Below, one piece after another: positions 18,261 through 26,647 of a DNA stretch of 64,000 nucleotides; the first letter of the stretch is position 1, and every line of letters begins with the position of its first letter. The stretch spans positions 137,432 to 201,431 of the forward strand of contig NZ_KQ954256.1 in the NCBI RefSeq assembly GCF_001519065.1, read 5' to 3'. Source of the stretch: Novosphingobium sp. FSW06-99. GTDB taxonomy: Bacteria > Pseudomonadota > Alphaproteobacteria > Sphingomonadales > Sphingomonadaceae. The position numbers and the translations under genes were made by a program. The notes beneath the pieces are model-generated. The model did not search any database, was not told where the DNA came from, and saw only the letters and a program-made list of their open reading frames with translations.

Positions 18261-18731
18261 CTAATTCGCGGCCTGATCGCCTTCATCGTCCAGCACGATG
18301 AAACGCGCGCGAAACCGCCCGCGCCGTTCGTCTTCCTCCAGCGCGGCATAGAGCCGGTCGAGACACCCGGCGCGGTCGGGCATGTCGGGGCTGTCGATCA
18401 CCACGATCCGCAGACGCGGATCGCCGCCGGTTGCGGCCACTGCATCAAGCATCGCCGGATAGCCGATGGGACAGCCGACATAGACCCGCGTGCCGATCAC
18501 CGGCCAGCTCGCCAGTTTGCGCCGAACGAGCGCGCGCGCCGCAACCGGATGGGCGGGAATGCGCATCAGCACGGCGGTCATGCCTTCGCCGCGCCCGGGC
18601 CCCCGGCCAGGCAGTCGGCGCCCTTGCGCCAGCCAATGCGGCCCGCGCCTGGCCAGCCAGACCGTGGTCAGCCAGACCAGATCCGAGCCGCGCCATGGCC
18701 CCAAGCGATATGCCCATTCCAGCATCGGCAT
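18261..18731 (-). CDS. Conserved hypothetical protein upstream of the HerA-like gene
   Basis: I do not recognise this protein. It has about 156 residues from ATG 18731 (MPMLEWAYRLGPWRGSD); ATG 18725 is equally possible, and codons upstream to 18821 look non-coding. The N-terminal third is rich in W, R and G. The C-terminal half alternates strands and helices (RIVVIDSPDMPDRAGCLDRL, then RFIVLDDEGDQ), suggesting a small alpha/beta domain. No signal peptide or membrane helix is clear. It precedes the HerA-like ATPase by about 70 bp on the same strand, so it may be its partner, but this is inference from position only. Confidence 0.55.
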   Translation of the reverse strand: MPMLEWAYRLGPWRGSDLVWLTTVWLARRGPHWLAQGRRLPGRGPGRGEGMTAVLMRIPAHPVAARALVRRKLASWPVIGTRVYVGCPIGYPAMLDAVAATGGDPRLRIVVIDSPDMPDRAGCLDRLYAALEEDERRGRFRARFIVLDDEGDQAAN

Positions 18732-18945
18732 GTGCCCCCGCACCCGGCATATTGGTACGCTGCGGGCAAGCCGCTGACAATTGCCCAAACCCCGACAATT
18801 GGGGCGAAAATGGTGCATCACGACGACCGCATGGCGAACCGCACAAATCTATTTTCTCGATGTCCGCAACCGAACATATTCACTAACCAATCGCGCGTTC
18901 GCGGTGCTAGGTGGACCAATGACAACCTGTGAAAGGGATCATTCC

Positions 18946-19404
18946 ATGCCGGGTGACAATGCCAAGAAAGCCCTGATCGACAGCCTCAACGGGCTGCTCG
19001 CCGACTTGTTCGCGCTCTATCTGAAGACCAAGAATTTTCACTGGCACGTGGCCGGGCCGCAGTTTCACGATCTGCACCTGCTGTTCGACACCCAGGCCAC
19101 CGAACTGTTCACACTGACCGACGTCATCGCCGAACGCGTGCGCAAGAACGGCGGCGCAACGCTGACCTCAATCGGCGCGATCACCGCCAAGGCGGCGATT
19201 GCCGACGATGATCGCGCCGGGCTCGATGCACTGACGATGGTGCGCGTCCTGCGCGATGACAACGCCACGCTGATCGGTCGCATCCGCGAGGTCAAGGCCG
19301 CGGCGGGCGAAGCGGGCGACAACGCCACGGATGGCGCGTCCGACGACTGGACCGACCAGGCCGAACAGCGCGTGTGGTTCCTTACCCAGATCCTGGGTGG
19401 CTGA
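18946..19404 (+). CDS. dps: Dps-family DNA protection and ferritin-like protein
   Basis: A 152-residue Dps-type miniferritin that stores iron oxidised by peroxide and can protect DNA. The family ferroxidase motif is visible: KTKNFHWHVAGPQFHDLHLL followed by FDTQATEL, and an N-terminal helix of length and pattern as in Dps dodecamers. Start ATG 18946 is preceded by GAAAGGG at 18931-18937. The N-terminus is short and has no basic DNA-binding tail. It is monocistronic, with the 272-bp inverted-repeat element starting two bases after its stop. Confidence 0.9.
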   Translation: MPGDNAKKALIDSLNGLLADLFALYLKTKNFHWHVAGPQFHDLHLLFDTQATELFTLTDVIAERVRKNGGATLTSIGAITAKAAIADDDRAGLDALTMVRVLRDDNATLIGRIREVKAAAGEAGDNATDGASDDWTDQAEQRVWFLTQILGG

Positions 19405-19405
19405 T

Positions 19406-19677
19406 CTAGGGTCATTCTGCCGTAGATTGAGGCACCGTGACGGAGCCGATTTTGGCCCAGTGTGAGGAGGGATGGCGCAGGAATATGTCGATATTTCAAG
19501 CCATCTCGACGAAGCAATGGGCCAAAATCGGCCCGCCGCTTCGCGATTGCCCTGGAAAGCCCCGTGACAGGGTCGCAGCACTTGCGCGGGACAACCAGCC
19601 CGCACTGCGCGCTGCGTCTTCTCACGGAGCTTTCCAGAGCAATCACGGTGCCCCTATCTACGGCAGAAAGACCCTAG
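19406..19677. mobile_element. MITE-like element with 35-bp terminal inverted repeats
   Basis: A 272-bp non-coding element. The ends are 35-bp inverted repeats (19406-19440 and 19643-19677) with three mismatches and both begin CTAGGGTC/GACCCTAG-like. Inside are two further long hairpins: 19445-19462 with 19515-19532, and 19543-19567 with 19622-19646, so the element folds into a three-way junction of nested stems. There is no open frame of useful size. The CTAG at each end would fit TA target duplication as in IS630/Tc1-type elements (inference). The right end overlaps the stop codon of the gene at 19674-20039, and the left end abuts the dps stop. Confidence 0.7.
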
Positions 19678-20039
19678 CTCCCGACTGTCTCGCCCCCGAT
19701 CGGGGGGGCACAGGCAGCCAGCCGCGCGTCGAGCGTGGCCGACAAGCGGGCTGCATCGCGCCTGCCGGCAAGGTCGCTGGCCAGGCTCGCCTTGCTGCGC
19801 GCCAGATCGGCGCGCACCGCTGCCGGGTTATCGTTGTGCACCAGCGCCAGGTGCAACCAGTGGTCGGACAGCGCATTCAGCCGCTCAACCGTCGCGCGAT
19901 CCCGGGCCTCGGCCCGATCGCCGCCAAGCAGCGCGGCCAGCGTGGCCTCGCCCGCCGCACAGCCTATCGCGCGGTCGTAATCGCCCCCCGGCGTATCGAC
20001 CACCGCAAGCGCCATTGCCAAAATCAGTGCCACACCCAT
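19674..20039 (-). CDS. Secreted hypothetical protein, 3' end shaped by the inverted-repeat element
   Basis: A 121-residue protein with a hydrophobic N-terminus (MGVALILAMALAVVD), so probably exported. The rest is helical and alanine-rich, with cysteines in AIGCAAGE and LAACAPP. I recognise no family. The TAG stop (19674-19676 on the opposite strand) is part of the terminal CTAG of the element at 19406-19677, so the original C-terminus may have been different and replaced at insertion. No close neighbour on the same strand. Moderately sure it is a real gene because codon use fits the local pattern. Confidence 0.6.
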   Translation of the reverse strand: MGVALILAMALAVVDTPGGDYDRAIGCAAGEATLAALLGGDRAEARDRATVERLNALSDHWLHLALVHNDNPAAVRADLARSKASLASDLAGRRDAARLSATLDARLAACAPPIGGETVGS

Positions 20040-20173
20040 TTCAGCCCACTTTCCGTCCTTGCCTCGCAGCGTCCTGGCAGACCCGCCCGTGGTCTGTCGA
20101 GCGCGGCCCAGACCCTATCGATACGGCGTTTCGCAACGGGACAGACGCGGCCCAAAGTCTTGCCGCACAGGTC

Positions 20174-20656
20174 ATGAACGCCACCGCGCTGATCCCCGCA
20201 CCGCTGCATCGCTGGCTGTTGCGCGTGCTGCAACCCTGGCGCCTGTGGCTGTGGGGCCGGCTCGGCCGCGAAGTCGAAGGGATCATGGTACTGGGCTTTG
20301 CCGCCGACGGACGATTGCTGCTGGTGCGCCATTCCTATCATTTGCCCGACCAGTGGCTGGTGCCCGGTGGCGGGCGGGCGGCGGGCGAAGACATCCTGAC
20401 CGCCGCCGCGCGCGAAATCGCCGAAGAGACCGGCTGCACGCTCCACAACGCGCGCTCGCTCGGCCAGGTGCGGCGCCGGATGCCGCAAGGCTGGACCAAC
20501 CGCATCGAAGTGGTGACCGGACGGATCACCGGAACACCGCGCGCCGATGGCCGCGAGATCGTCGCGGTCGCGCTGCACGCCCCCGACGCGCTGCCTGCCG
20601 CGACCAATGGGGCGGTCCATGCCTATCTTGCGCTGTGGCAGGCGTCAGAACGGTAA
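20174..20656 (+). CDS. Nudix hydrolase
   Basis: A 160-residue Nudix-fold enzyme, which would hydrolyse a nucleoside diphosphate linked to another group. The Nudix box is complete: GGRAAGE, then seven residues, then REIAEETGC, matching GX5EX7REUXEEXGU. N-terminal RWLLRVLQPWRLWLWGRLGR is an amphipathic helix that could bind the membrane. Substrate cannot be predicted. I start at ATG 20174 because earlier codons overlap the divergent region; the Shine-Dalgarno is not evident. The 3' end overlaps dinB on the other strand by 12 bp. Confidence 0.85.
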   Translation: MNATALIPAPLHRWLLRVLQPWRLWLWGRLGREVEGIMVLGFAADGRLLLVRHSYHLPDQWLVPGGGRAAGEDILTAAAREIAEETGCTLHNARSLGQVRRRMPQGWTNRIEVVTGRITGTPRADGREIVAVALHAPDALPAATNGAVHAYLALWQASER

Positions 20657-21757
20657 CGAGGCCTGCCCTTCCGGGGCGGCATCGTCTGCCACCTGCCGGT
20701 CGGTTTCGAGCGCCGACAGCGTCAGCCCCATCAGTCGCACCGGCTGACGCAGCGGCAACAGCCCATCGAGCAGATCGCGGCCCAGACCGGCGAATTCCTC
20801 GATCCCCGCCACCGCGCGCGGCAACGACCGGGCCCGCGTCAGCGTCTGAAAGTCGGCACTGCGCAATTTCAGCGTGACCGTGCGCCCGCGCACCCCGGCC
20901 TTTTCGATGCGTTGCCAGACAATCTCGACAATTTCGGCCAGTGCGTCGCGCAGGCCCGGCCCCGAACCGATATCATGGGCATAAGTCCGCTCTGCGCCGA
21001 CCGATTTGCGCGGGCGGTCGGGTTCGACCCGGCGCAGATCGATGCCCCGCGCCGCGCGATAGAGGTAATCGGCCTGGGCGCCGAAATGGGTGCGCAGGAC
21101 ATCGAGCGGAACCGCGCGCAAGTCTGCCCCGGTCTGCACGCCGAGCGCGGTCATGCGTTGCACCCCGCGCGGGCCGACCCCGTGAAACCGCGCCACCGGC
21201 AGCCGCGCGACGAACTCTGCGCCCTCGCCGGGGCGGATCACGCACAGCCCGTCGGGCTTGTTCTGGTCGGACGCCAGTTTGGCCAGAAACTTGTTGTACG
21301 ACACCCCGGCGCTGGCCGTCAGCCCGGTTTCGGCGCGGATTCGCTGACGGATGCGTTCGGCAATACGCGTTGCCGAGCCGATGCCGCGATCGTCCGCCGT
21401 CACGTCGAGATAGGCCTCGTCGAGCGACAGCGGTTCGATCAGTGCGGTGTAATCGGCAAAGATCGCATGGATCTGCCGACTGACCGCGCGATAGACATCA
21501 AACCGGGGCGTCACGAACACCAGCGCCGGGCATTGCCGCGCCGCGCGGGTCGACGGCATCGCCGAGCGGACCCCGTAGGCGCGCGCCTCATAACTGGCCG
21601 CGGCCACCACGCCGCGCGCCGAAGACCCGCCAACCGCCACCGGACGGCCGCGCAAACTGGGGTCGTCACGCTGTTCCACGCTTGCATAAAAGGCATCCAT
21701 ATCGACATGGATGATCTTTCTGAAGCCGGACGCGGCAGGGTCTGGGGCGTGCTCCAT
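20645..21757 (-). CDS. dinB: DNA polymerase IV
   Basis: A 370-residue Y-family translesion DNA polymerase. Catalytic carboxylates are in HVDMDAFYASVE (D19, D21) and SLDEAYLDVT (D113, E114); the KIID-like and thumb segments SYNKFLAKLASDQNKPDG, FHGVGPRG and the little finger RKSVGAERTY follow. The C-terminal QASLPF is a beta-clamp binding motif. Length is standard. It ends convergently inside the 3' end of the Nudix gene. Starts at ATG 21757, 45 bp from the divergent transporter gene at 21802; no LexA box was recognised there. Confidence 0.95.
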   Translation of the reverse strand: MEHAPDPAASGFRKIIHVDMDAFYASVEQRDDPSLRGRPVAVGGSSARGVVAAASYEARAYGVRSAMPSTRAARQCPALVFVTPRFDVYRAVSRQIHAIFADYTALIEPLSLDEAYLDVTADDRGIGSATRIAERIRQRIRAETGLTASAGVSYNKFLAKLASDQNKPDGLCVIRPGEGAEFVARLPVARFHGVGPRGVQRMTALGVQTGADLRAVPLDVLRTHFGAQADYLYRAARGIDLRRVEPDRPRKSVGAERTYAHDIGSGPGLRDALAEIVEIVWQRIEKAGVRGRTVTLKLRSADFQTLTRARSLPRAVAGIEEFAGLGRDLLDGLLPLRQPVRLMGLTLSALETDRQVADDAAPEGQASLPF

Positions 21758-21801
21758 GGGCTTTGTCCTAGCACAGATAAGAGTGGGAACACGTCCGCGC
21801 C

Positions 21802-23103
21802 ATGCCTATAGCGCGCCGCATGTCCCGATCCCTTTCCCCCGACCAGCCCATGACCGAATCGACCCGCCGCCCCATCGGCAGCGGCGAATTCGTCGCGATG
21901 ATGGCGGCGACGATGTCGCTGCAGGCGCTGGCGGTCGATGTCATGCTGCCCGCGCTTGGCATGATCGCGCGCGATCTGGGGGTATCCAATCCCAACCATC
22001 GCCAATTGGTGGTCGGGGTGTTTCTGGTCGCCGCAGGGTTCGGTTCGTTGCTGCCCGGCCCGCTGTCGGATCGCTATGGCCGGCGCCGCGTGCTGCTGGT
22101 GTGTTTTGGCGGCTATATCCTGCTGTCGCTGGGATGCGCGCTGGCGCCCGGTTTCAACACGCTGATCGCGCTGCGCGTGGCTGTCGCGCTGTGCAGCGCG
22201 GGCCTGACCGTGCTGCCGTCGGCGATCATCCGCGATCGCCATTCGGGCGATGCCATGGCACGCATGACATCGACCGTGTCGATGGTGTTCATGATCGCGC
22301 CGATGGTGGCGCCCACCGTCGGCCAGGCGGTGCTGCTGGTGGCAGGCTGGCGCTTCATCTTTGCCATGCTGGCCGCGCTGGCGCTGGTGATCGGCACATG
22401 GATCGCGCTGCGCCTGCCCGAAACGATGGCGGTGGCGCATCGCCAGGCGATCCGGCCCGCCCGCATCCTGTCGAACATGACCCACGCCGCCACCTATCGC
22501 CGGTCGATTGGCTATACGCTGGGCAGTTCGCTGACGTTTGGCGCAATGCTGGGCTATATCAATTCATCGCAGCAACTGGTGGCGGAACATTTCGGCGCCG
22601 GGGCGATGTTTCCGCTGCTGTTCGGCGCCACCGCGATCCTGATGGCCACCTCCAATTTCCTCAATTCGCGCATTGTCATGCGGTTTGGCGCAAGGCGGGT
22701 GTCGCACGGGGCGCTGATGGTGTTTCTGGTGCTGGCGCTGGTGCAATTGCTGCAGGCACGCAATCCGCACGAGACGCTGGCGCAGTTCATGCCGGTGATG
22801 GCGCTCAACATCTGCATGCTGGGCTTTATCGGCGCCAATTTCAGCTCGATCGCGATGCAACCGTTTGCCGGGATTGCCGGTTCGGCCAGTTCGGTACAGG
22901 CCTTTTTGCGCATGCTGATCGCCGCCAGCCTGGGGATCGTGATCGGACAGGCCTATAACGGCACCGCGCTGCCGCTGACCACCGCATTTCTGGTGTGCGG
23001 CCTTGGCACGCTGATACTGGTGCTGTTCAGCGAAGGCGGCCGCCTGTTCGGCGCGCGCGAACCGGTGGCTGAACACGCCCCGCCCCATTTCGACGTGCAT
23101 TGA
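21802..23103 (+). CDS. Bcr/CflA-type drug efflux transporter
   Basis: A major facilitator of about 430 residues with 12 hydrophobic segments. The signature of drug:H+ antiporter family 12 is visible: SLQALAVDVMLPALGMIARD near the first helix, the loop GSLLPGPLSDRYGRRRVLLV and ALCSAGLTVLPSAIIRDRHS. These export drugs such as bicyclomycin, or metabolites. The start is uncertain: ATG 21802, 21820 and 21850 are in frame, and none has a clear ribosome site; I give the longest. Divergent from dinB and convergent with the GGDEF-EAL gene, ending 5 bp from it. Confidence 0.85.
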   Translation: MPIARRMSRSLSPDQPMTESTRRPIGSGEFVAMMAATMSLQALAVDVMLPALGMIARDLGVSNPNHRQLVVGVFLVAAGFGSLLPGPLSDRYGRRRVLLVCFGGYILLSLGCALAPGFNTLIALRVAVALCSAGLTVLPSAIIRDRHSGDAMARMTSTVSMVFMIAPMVAPTVGQAVLLVAGWRFIFAMLAALALVIGTWIALRLPETMAVAHRQAIRPARILSNMTHAATYRRSIGYTLGSSLTFGAMLGYINSSQQLVAEHFGAGAMFPLLFGATAILMATSNFLNSRIVMRFGARRVSHGALMVFLVLALVQLLQARNPHETLAQFMPVMALNICMLGFIGANFSSIAMQPFAGIAGSASSVQAFLRMLIAASLGIVIGQAYNGTALPLTTAFLVCGLGTLILVLFSEGGRLFGAREPVAEHAPPHFDVH

Positions 23104-23108
23104 CGGGC

Positions 23109-25091
23109 TCAGGCGACGGCGCGGTGCAATCCGGCGACCAGCGCCGCAGCGGTATCGGGCGCGCCAAAGTGAAAGCCCTGCATGCGGGTGATGCCCAGTG
23201 CGCGCGCCGCCTCGGCCTGCGCCTCGGTTTCAATCCCCTTGATCGTGCATTCGAGCCCCAATTGCCACGACAGCGCGACGATCATCCCGACCACCGCGCG
23301 CGCGCCGGGATCGACCGGCAGCGCCTCGGCCAGCGTGCCGTTGAGCTTGATCAGATCGAGCGGCAGGTCGCGCAATTGTGACAGGCTTGACCAGCCCGCG
23401 CCGAAATCGTCGAGCGCGATGCGAAAACCTTGCGCGCGCATGGCTTCGAGCTGGCGCGCGGCGCGGCGCGGATCGTCGAGCAGCGCACGTTCGGTGACAT
23501 CGAGAATGAGGTCGGACGGCCTGCCCCCAGCCGCCAGGGTGATGTCGGCCAGCACCTCGGCAATCCCGTCGCGCACCACATCGCGCGGTGAAAGATTGAC
23601 CGACAGCGCGATGGCATGGTCGGCGGGGCGGCATTCCTCGATGGCGCGCGACAGCACCAGCCGGGTCACTTCGCCCATCCGCCCGGTGGCATGGGCCATC
23701 GCCATGAACGAGGCCGGGGGCTGCCAGATCCGGCCATCGGGCGACCAGCGCGCGAACGCTTCTGCCCCGACCACGCGCCGATCGCGCAGATCGATCATCG
23801 GCTGATAAACCAGCCGCAGCCGATCCTGCAGCACGCTGTCGTGAAATTGCCGGGTGATCAGCGCGCGCTGGCGCAGCGCGGCTTCGTCTTCGGGCCCGAA
23901 CAGCACCACCGCGCCATCGCCTTGCTGCTTGGCCTTGTACAAGGCGGCGTCGGCGCGTTCGAGGCAGGCGCCCGAATCGGGCTGATCGAGACGGTAGAGC
24001 CCGATCGAACACAGCACGCGCAGCCGCGTGCCATTGAACGGGATCGGCTGGCGCACCATGCCCGACAGCCGGCGGCAGGCTGCGCGGGCCTGCGTCTGGT
24101 CGAACGCCGCGTCGAACAGGATGGCGAATTCGTCGCCGCCCAGCCGGCCATGCGCCACGACCCCGGCCAGTGCGCCCGTCCGCCCGGCCACCGCGCGCAG
24201 CACCGCATCGCCCGCACCATGGCCATACGTGTCGTTCACATGCTTGAACCCGTCGAGATCGACCAGCGCCAGCCACAGCGGTGTCGCGGAGGCCCTGGCC
24301 ACTTCGTCGCGCAGCCGTTGCAGGATCGCCCGCCGGTTGAGCACCCCGGTCAGATCATCGATCGTCGCGCGATCATAATTGACCAGTGATTCGCGCGCGG
24401 TGTGCGCCAGTTTGCGTGCCAGCCGCTGGTTGGCCAGTTCGCGTTGCACAAATTCGCGATGGCTGGTGACGATCGCGATCAGCATCGTGGCGGTGAACAC
24501 GATCTGCACCAGCGCCAGCAACAGCGCATCGAAGGTACGCGCGGCAAGAAACATCCCCAGCGCCGGCACCGAGAACGCCAGCGCGACATTGAGCGCGGTG
24601 CGCGGCGCCTGGGCCAGCGCGACCATCGCGGCGAACGCCGTCACCGCCAGCACATATTCGACCAGCATGCGCTGTTCGAACGTACCATAGCGCATCAGCA
24701 CCATCGTCCAGACCATGAACGCCAGCGCGAACAGTCCGCCGATTGTCTGCATCCGCGCCAGCGCACAGCGCTTGGCCTCCAGCGGTTGCACGGTGATGCG
24801 ATGCGCGCGCCAGGCCTGCCCGCGAACGCCGGCGATCAGTGCCAGCACAGCGCCGAGGCAAAGCACCCAGCCCGGCGCCACCGTGCGATAGCTGCACGTC
24901 AGGATCGCCACATCGAACAGCAAGACCAGATAGAGCACCGGCACGCGCGCCGCGATTCCCGCCACATAGGCATCGACAAACTTCGACGACGTGCGCTGGC
25001 GCAAGGCGCGATCAAGCCGCCACAGCAGGTGGTTGAACTGCCGAACGACAGACCCGGTAATCTCGATCAGACGACCCATGCCCGATGGCAT
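23109..25091 (-). CDS. Membrane-bound GGDEF-EAL protein
   Basis: A 660-residue predicted c-di-GMP signalling protein. Residues 50-210 hold about six hydrophobic segments (unnamed sensor domain), followed by a GGDEF domain (LGGDEF at 317-322) and an EAL domain at about 415-655. No RxxD inhibitory site is seen before GGDEF. The EAL signature is EAF at 444-446; the N of SVNLSP and the DD of DDFGAG (561-562) and K582 are kept, but the E of the usual E(L/I)TE is D531 and the D of KID is N584. Synthesis may work; hydrolysis may be weak. Start ATG 25091 or 25079. Confidence 0.88.
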   Translation of the reverse strand: MPSGMGRLIEITGSVVRQFNHLLWRLDRALRQRTSSKFVDAYVAGIAARVPVLYLVLLFDVAILTCSYRTVAPGWVLCLGAVLALIAGVRGQAWRAHRITVQPLEAKRCALARMQTIGGLFALAFMVWTMVLMRYGTFEQRMLVEYVLAVTAFAAMVALAQAPRTALNVALAFSVPALGMFLAARTFDALLLALVQIVFTATMLIAIVTSHREFVQRELANQRLARKLAHTARESLVNYDRATIDDLTGVLNRRAILQRLRDEVARASATPLWLALVDLDGFKHVNDTYGHGAGDAVLRAVAGRTGALAGVVAHGRLGGDEFAILFDAAFDQTQARAACRRLSGMVRQPIPFNGTRLRVLCSIGLYRLDQPDSGACLERADAALYKAKQQGDGAVVLFGPEDEAALRQRALITRQFHDSVLQDRLRLVYQPMIDLRDRRVVGAEAFARWSPDGRIWQPPASFMAMAHATGRMGEVTRLVLSRAIEECRPADHAIALSVNLSPRDVVRDGIAEVLADITLAAGGRPSDLILDVTERALLDDPRRAARQLEAMRAQGFRIALDDFGAGWSSLSQLRDLPLDLIKLNGTLAEALPVDPGARAVVGMIVALSWQLGLECTIKGIETEAQAEAARALGITRMQGFHFGAPDTAAALVAGLHRAVA

Positions 25092-25219
25092 AGGCCGCCG
25101 GGGGTTAAATAGGGGTCAACACGCCACTACTGCCAATCCGCCGGATCAGAAAAAATGCTGATTTTTTAAAGCGCAGCGTGCGCGCGGAGCCAGCACGGGA
25201 CAACGTTTGCCAGGCCGGT

Positions 25220-26077
25220 TCAGGCCTGCGGCGGGTGCAGCGCAGCCACCAGCGCGCGGACTTTCTTCTGGCGCCATTGCGGCAAGGGCGCGACCAGCCA
25301 ATACCCGCGCAGGCCCTCTTCGGGCGCGCCCAGCGCACGCACCCGGCCGGTTGCCAGCGCCGCCTCGGCCAGTAGGCGCGGCACCCGCGCGCGGCCCAGC
25401 CCGGCCGCCGCCGCGCTGATCGCGGTGCCCGCATCACCCACCGAAATGTGCACTTCACGCGGGCTATTGCCTGTGGCGGGATCGCCCCCGAGATCGCCCC
25501 CGAGATCGCCGTCGTCACCTGCCGGATCGCCCGGCCAGGCAATCCACGGCGCCTGGTCGGCAACATCGTGCCCGGCCACCACGATCGTGCCGCGCGGCCC
25601 CAGCGCGATCCCTTCAAGATCGCCCGGCCCTTCGCTCCAGCGCACGGCGAGATCGAGATTGGCCTCGGCAAAATCGACATCACCGTCGCCGCCGATCAGC
25701 GCAAACCGCAATTGCGGGCTGTCTTCGCGAAACGCCGCCAGCCGCGCCGACAGCCACGCCGCAAAGAAATCGCGCGGGCAGGCGATCGTATAGACATGGC
25801 TCGACTGCCCGGCGCGCATCGCCTGAACGCCTTCTTCAAAGCGCAGGAATCCCTCGCGAATCGCATCGAGCCCGGCCGAAGCCTCGTCGGTCAGTTCCAG
25901 GCCTTTGGAGGTGCGGCGGAACAGGATCACCCCCAGCAGATCTTCGAGCGCGCGAATCTGCTGGCCGACTGCCGCCGGGGTCACCGCCAGTTCGTCGGCG
26001 GCGCGCGTAAACGACAGATGCCGTGCGGCGGCGTCGAGCACGCGCAAGCCATTGAGGGGAAGATGGGTCCGCTTCAT
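25220..26077 (-). CDS. LysR-type transcriptional regulator, GcvA-like
   Basis: A 285-residue LysR regulator. The N-terminal winged HTH (about 4-65) reads LPLNGLRVLDAAARHLSFTR and AADELAVTPAAVGQQIRALE, closest to the GcvA subgroup. A periplasmic-binding-like effector domain follows. It contains an unusual GDLGGDLGGDP insertion at the hinge region encoded by a 12-bp tandem repeat (25481-25510). The start is ATG 26077, chosen because GGAGGCGGGG precedes it; GTG 26092 is also in frame. The gene upstream on this strand, apaG, ends at 26111; the target genes of this regulator are not evident. Confidence 0.87.
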   Translation of the reverse strand: MKRTHLPLNGLRVLDAAARHLSFTRAADELAVTPAAVGQQIRALEDLLGVILFRRTSKGLELTDEASAGLDAIREGFLRFEEGVQAMRAGQSSHVYTIACPRDFFAAWLSARLAAFREDSPQLRFALIGGDGDVDFAEANLDLAVRWSEGPGDLEGIALGPRGTIVVAGHDVADQAPWIAWPGDPAGDDGDLGGDLGGDPATGNSPREVHISVGDAGTAISAAAAGLGRARVPRLLAEAALATGRVRALGAPEEGLRGYWLVAPLPQWRQKKVRALVAALHPPQA

Positions 26078-26110
26078 CCCCGCCTCCATCACGCGGCAGG
26101 GCCGGTCTTG

Positions 26111-26524
26111 TCAATCTTTGGCGACTTTTCCCACCGGCGCGGATGCGGCCAGAGGAAAGAACGGGATCGCCACGTCAAACCGCGATCCATCGTCGCGGAT
26201 CATCGTATAATGCCCCTGCATGCTGCCCAGCGGCGTGCCCAGCGGACAGCCGGAGACATAGTCATGCGACTGGCCCGGCTGCAATCGCGGCTGTTCGCCG
26301 ACCACGCCTTCGCCATCGACATGGTTGACCACCCCGCGCCCGTCGGTGATCTGCCAATGGCGGGTCAGCAATTGCACAGCCTGCGCCGAATCGTTCTCGA
26401 TGCGGATGTGGTAGACCCAGAACCATTTTCCGGATTCGACGCGCGACTGTTCTGGCAGAAAATTGACCGCAACCCGCACGGTCACGCCATCCGTCATCGC
26501 GGCATGCTGAAAAAGCTGCTTCAT
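26111..26524 (-). CDS. apaG: ApaG domain protein
   Basis: A 137-residue protein of the ApaG family, a small beta-sandwich linked in enterobacteria to Co2+/Mg2+ efflux and to AppppA metabolism. Hallmarks are VTVRVAVNFLPEQS, FWVYHIRIENDS, LLTRHWQITDGRG and the closing GCPLGTPLGSMQGHYTM. Acts in the cytoplasm, function not settled. Starts at ATG 26524; an in-frame ATG at 26545 is possible. It is not next to rsmA as it is in E. coli. Transcribed toward the LysR gene with 33 bp in between, divergent from recO with 123 bp between starts. Confidence 0.9.
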   Translation of the reverse strand: MKQLFQHAAMTDGVTVRVAVNFLPEQSRVESGKWFWVYHIRIENDSAQAVQLLTRHWQITDGRGVVNHVDGEGVVGEQPRLQPGQSHDYVSGCPLGTPLGSMQGHYTMIRDDGSRFDVAIPFFPLAASAPVGKVAKD

Positions 26525-26647
26525 GATCGCAAGGCTATCGCACATCGCCGCTTGTTCCAACGGCGTATTTGCAAGGGTTTGACGATTCTCATCAGTCCAT
26601 TGGCGCACGGGTTTGCGGGCGGCGATCTGCGCCTCTATGCGTGGCCC

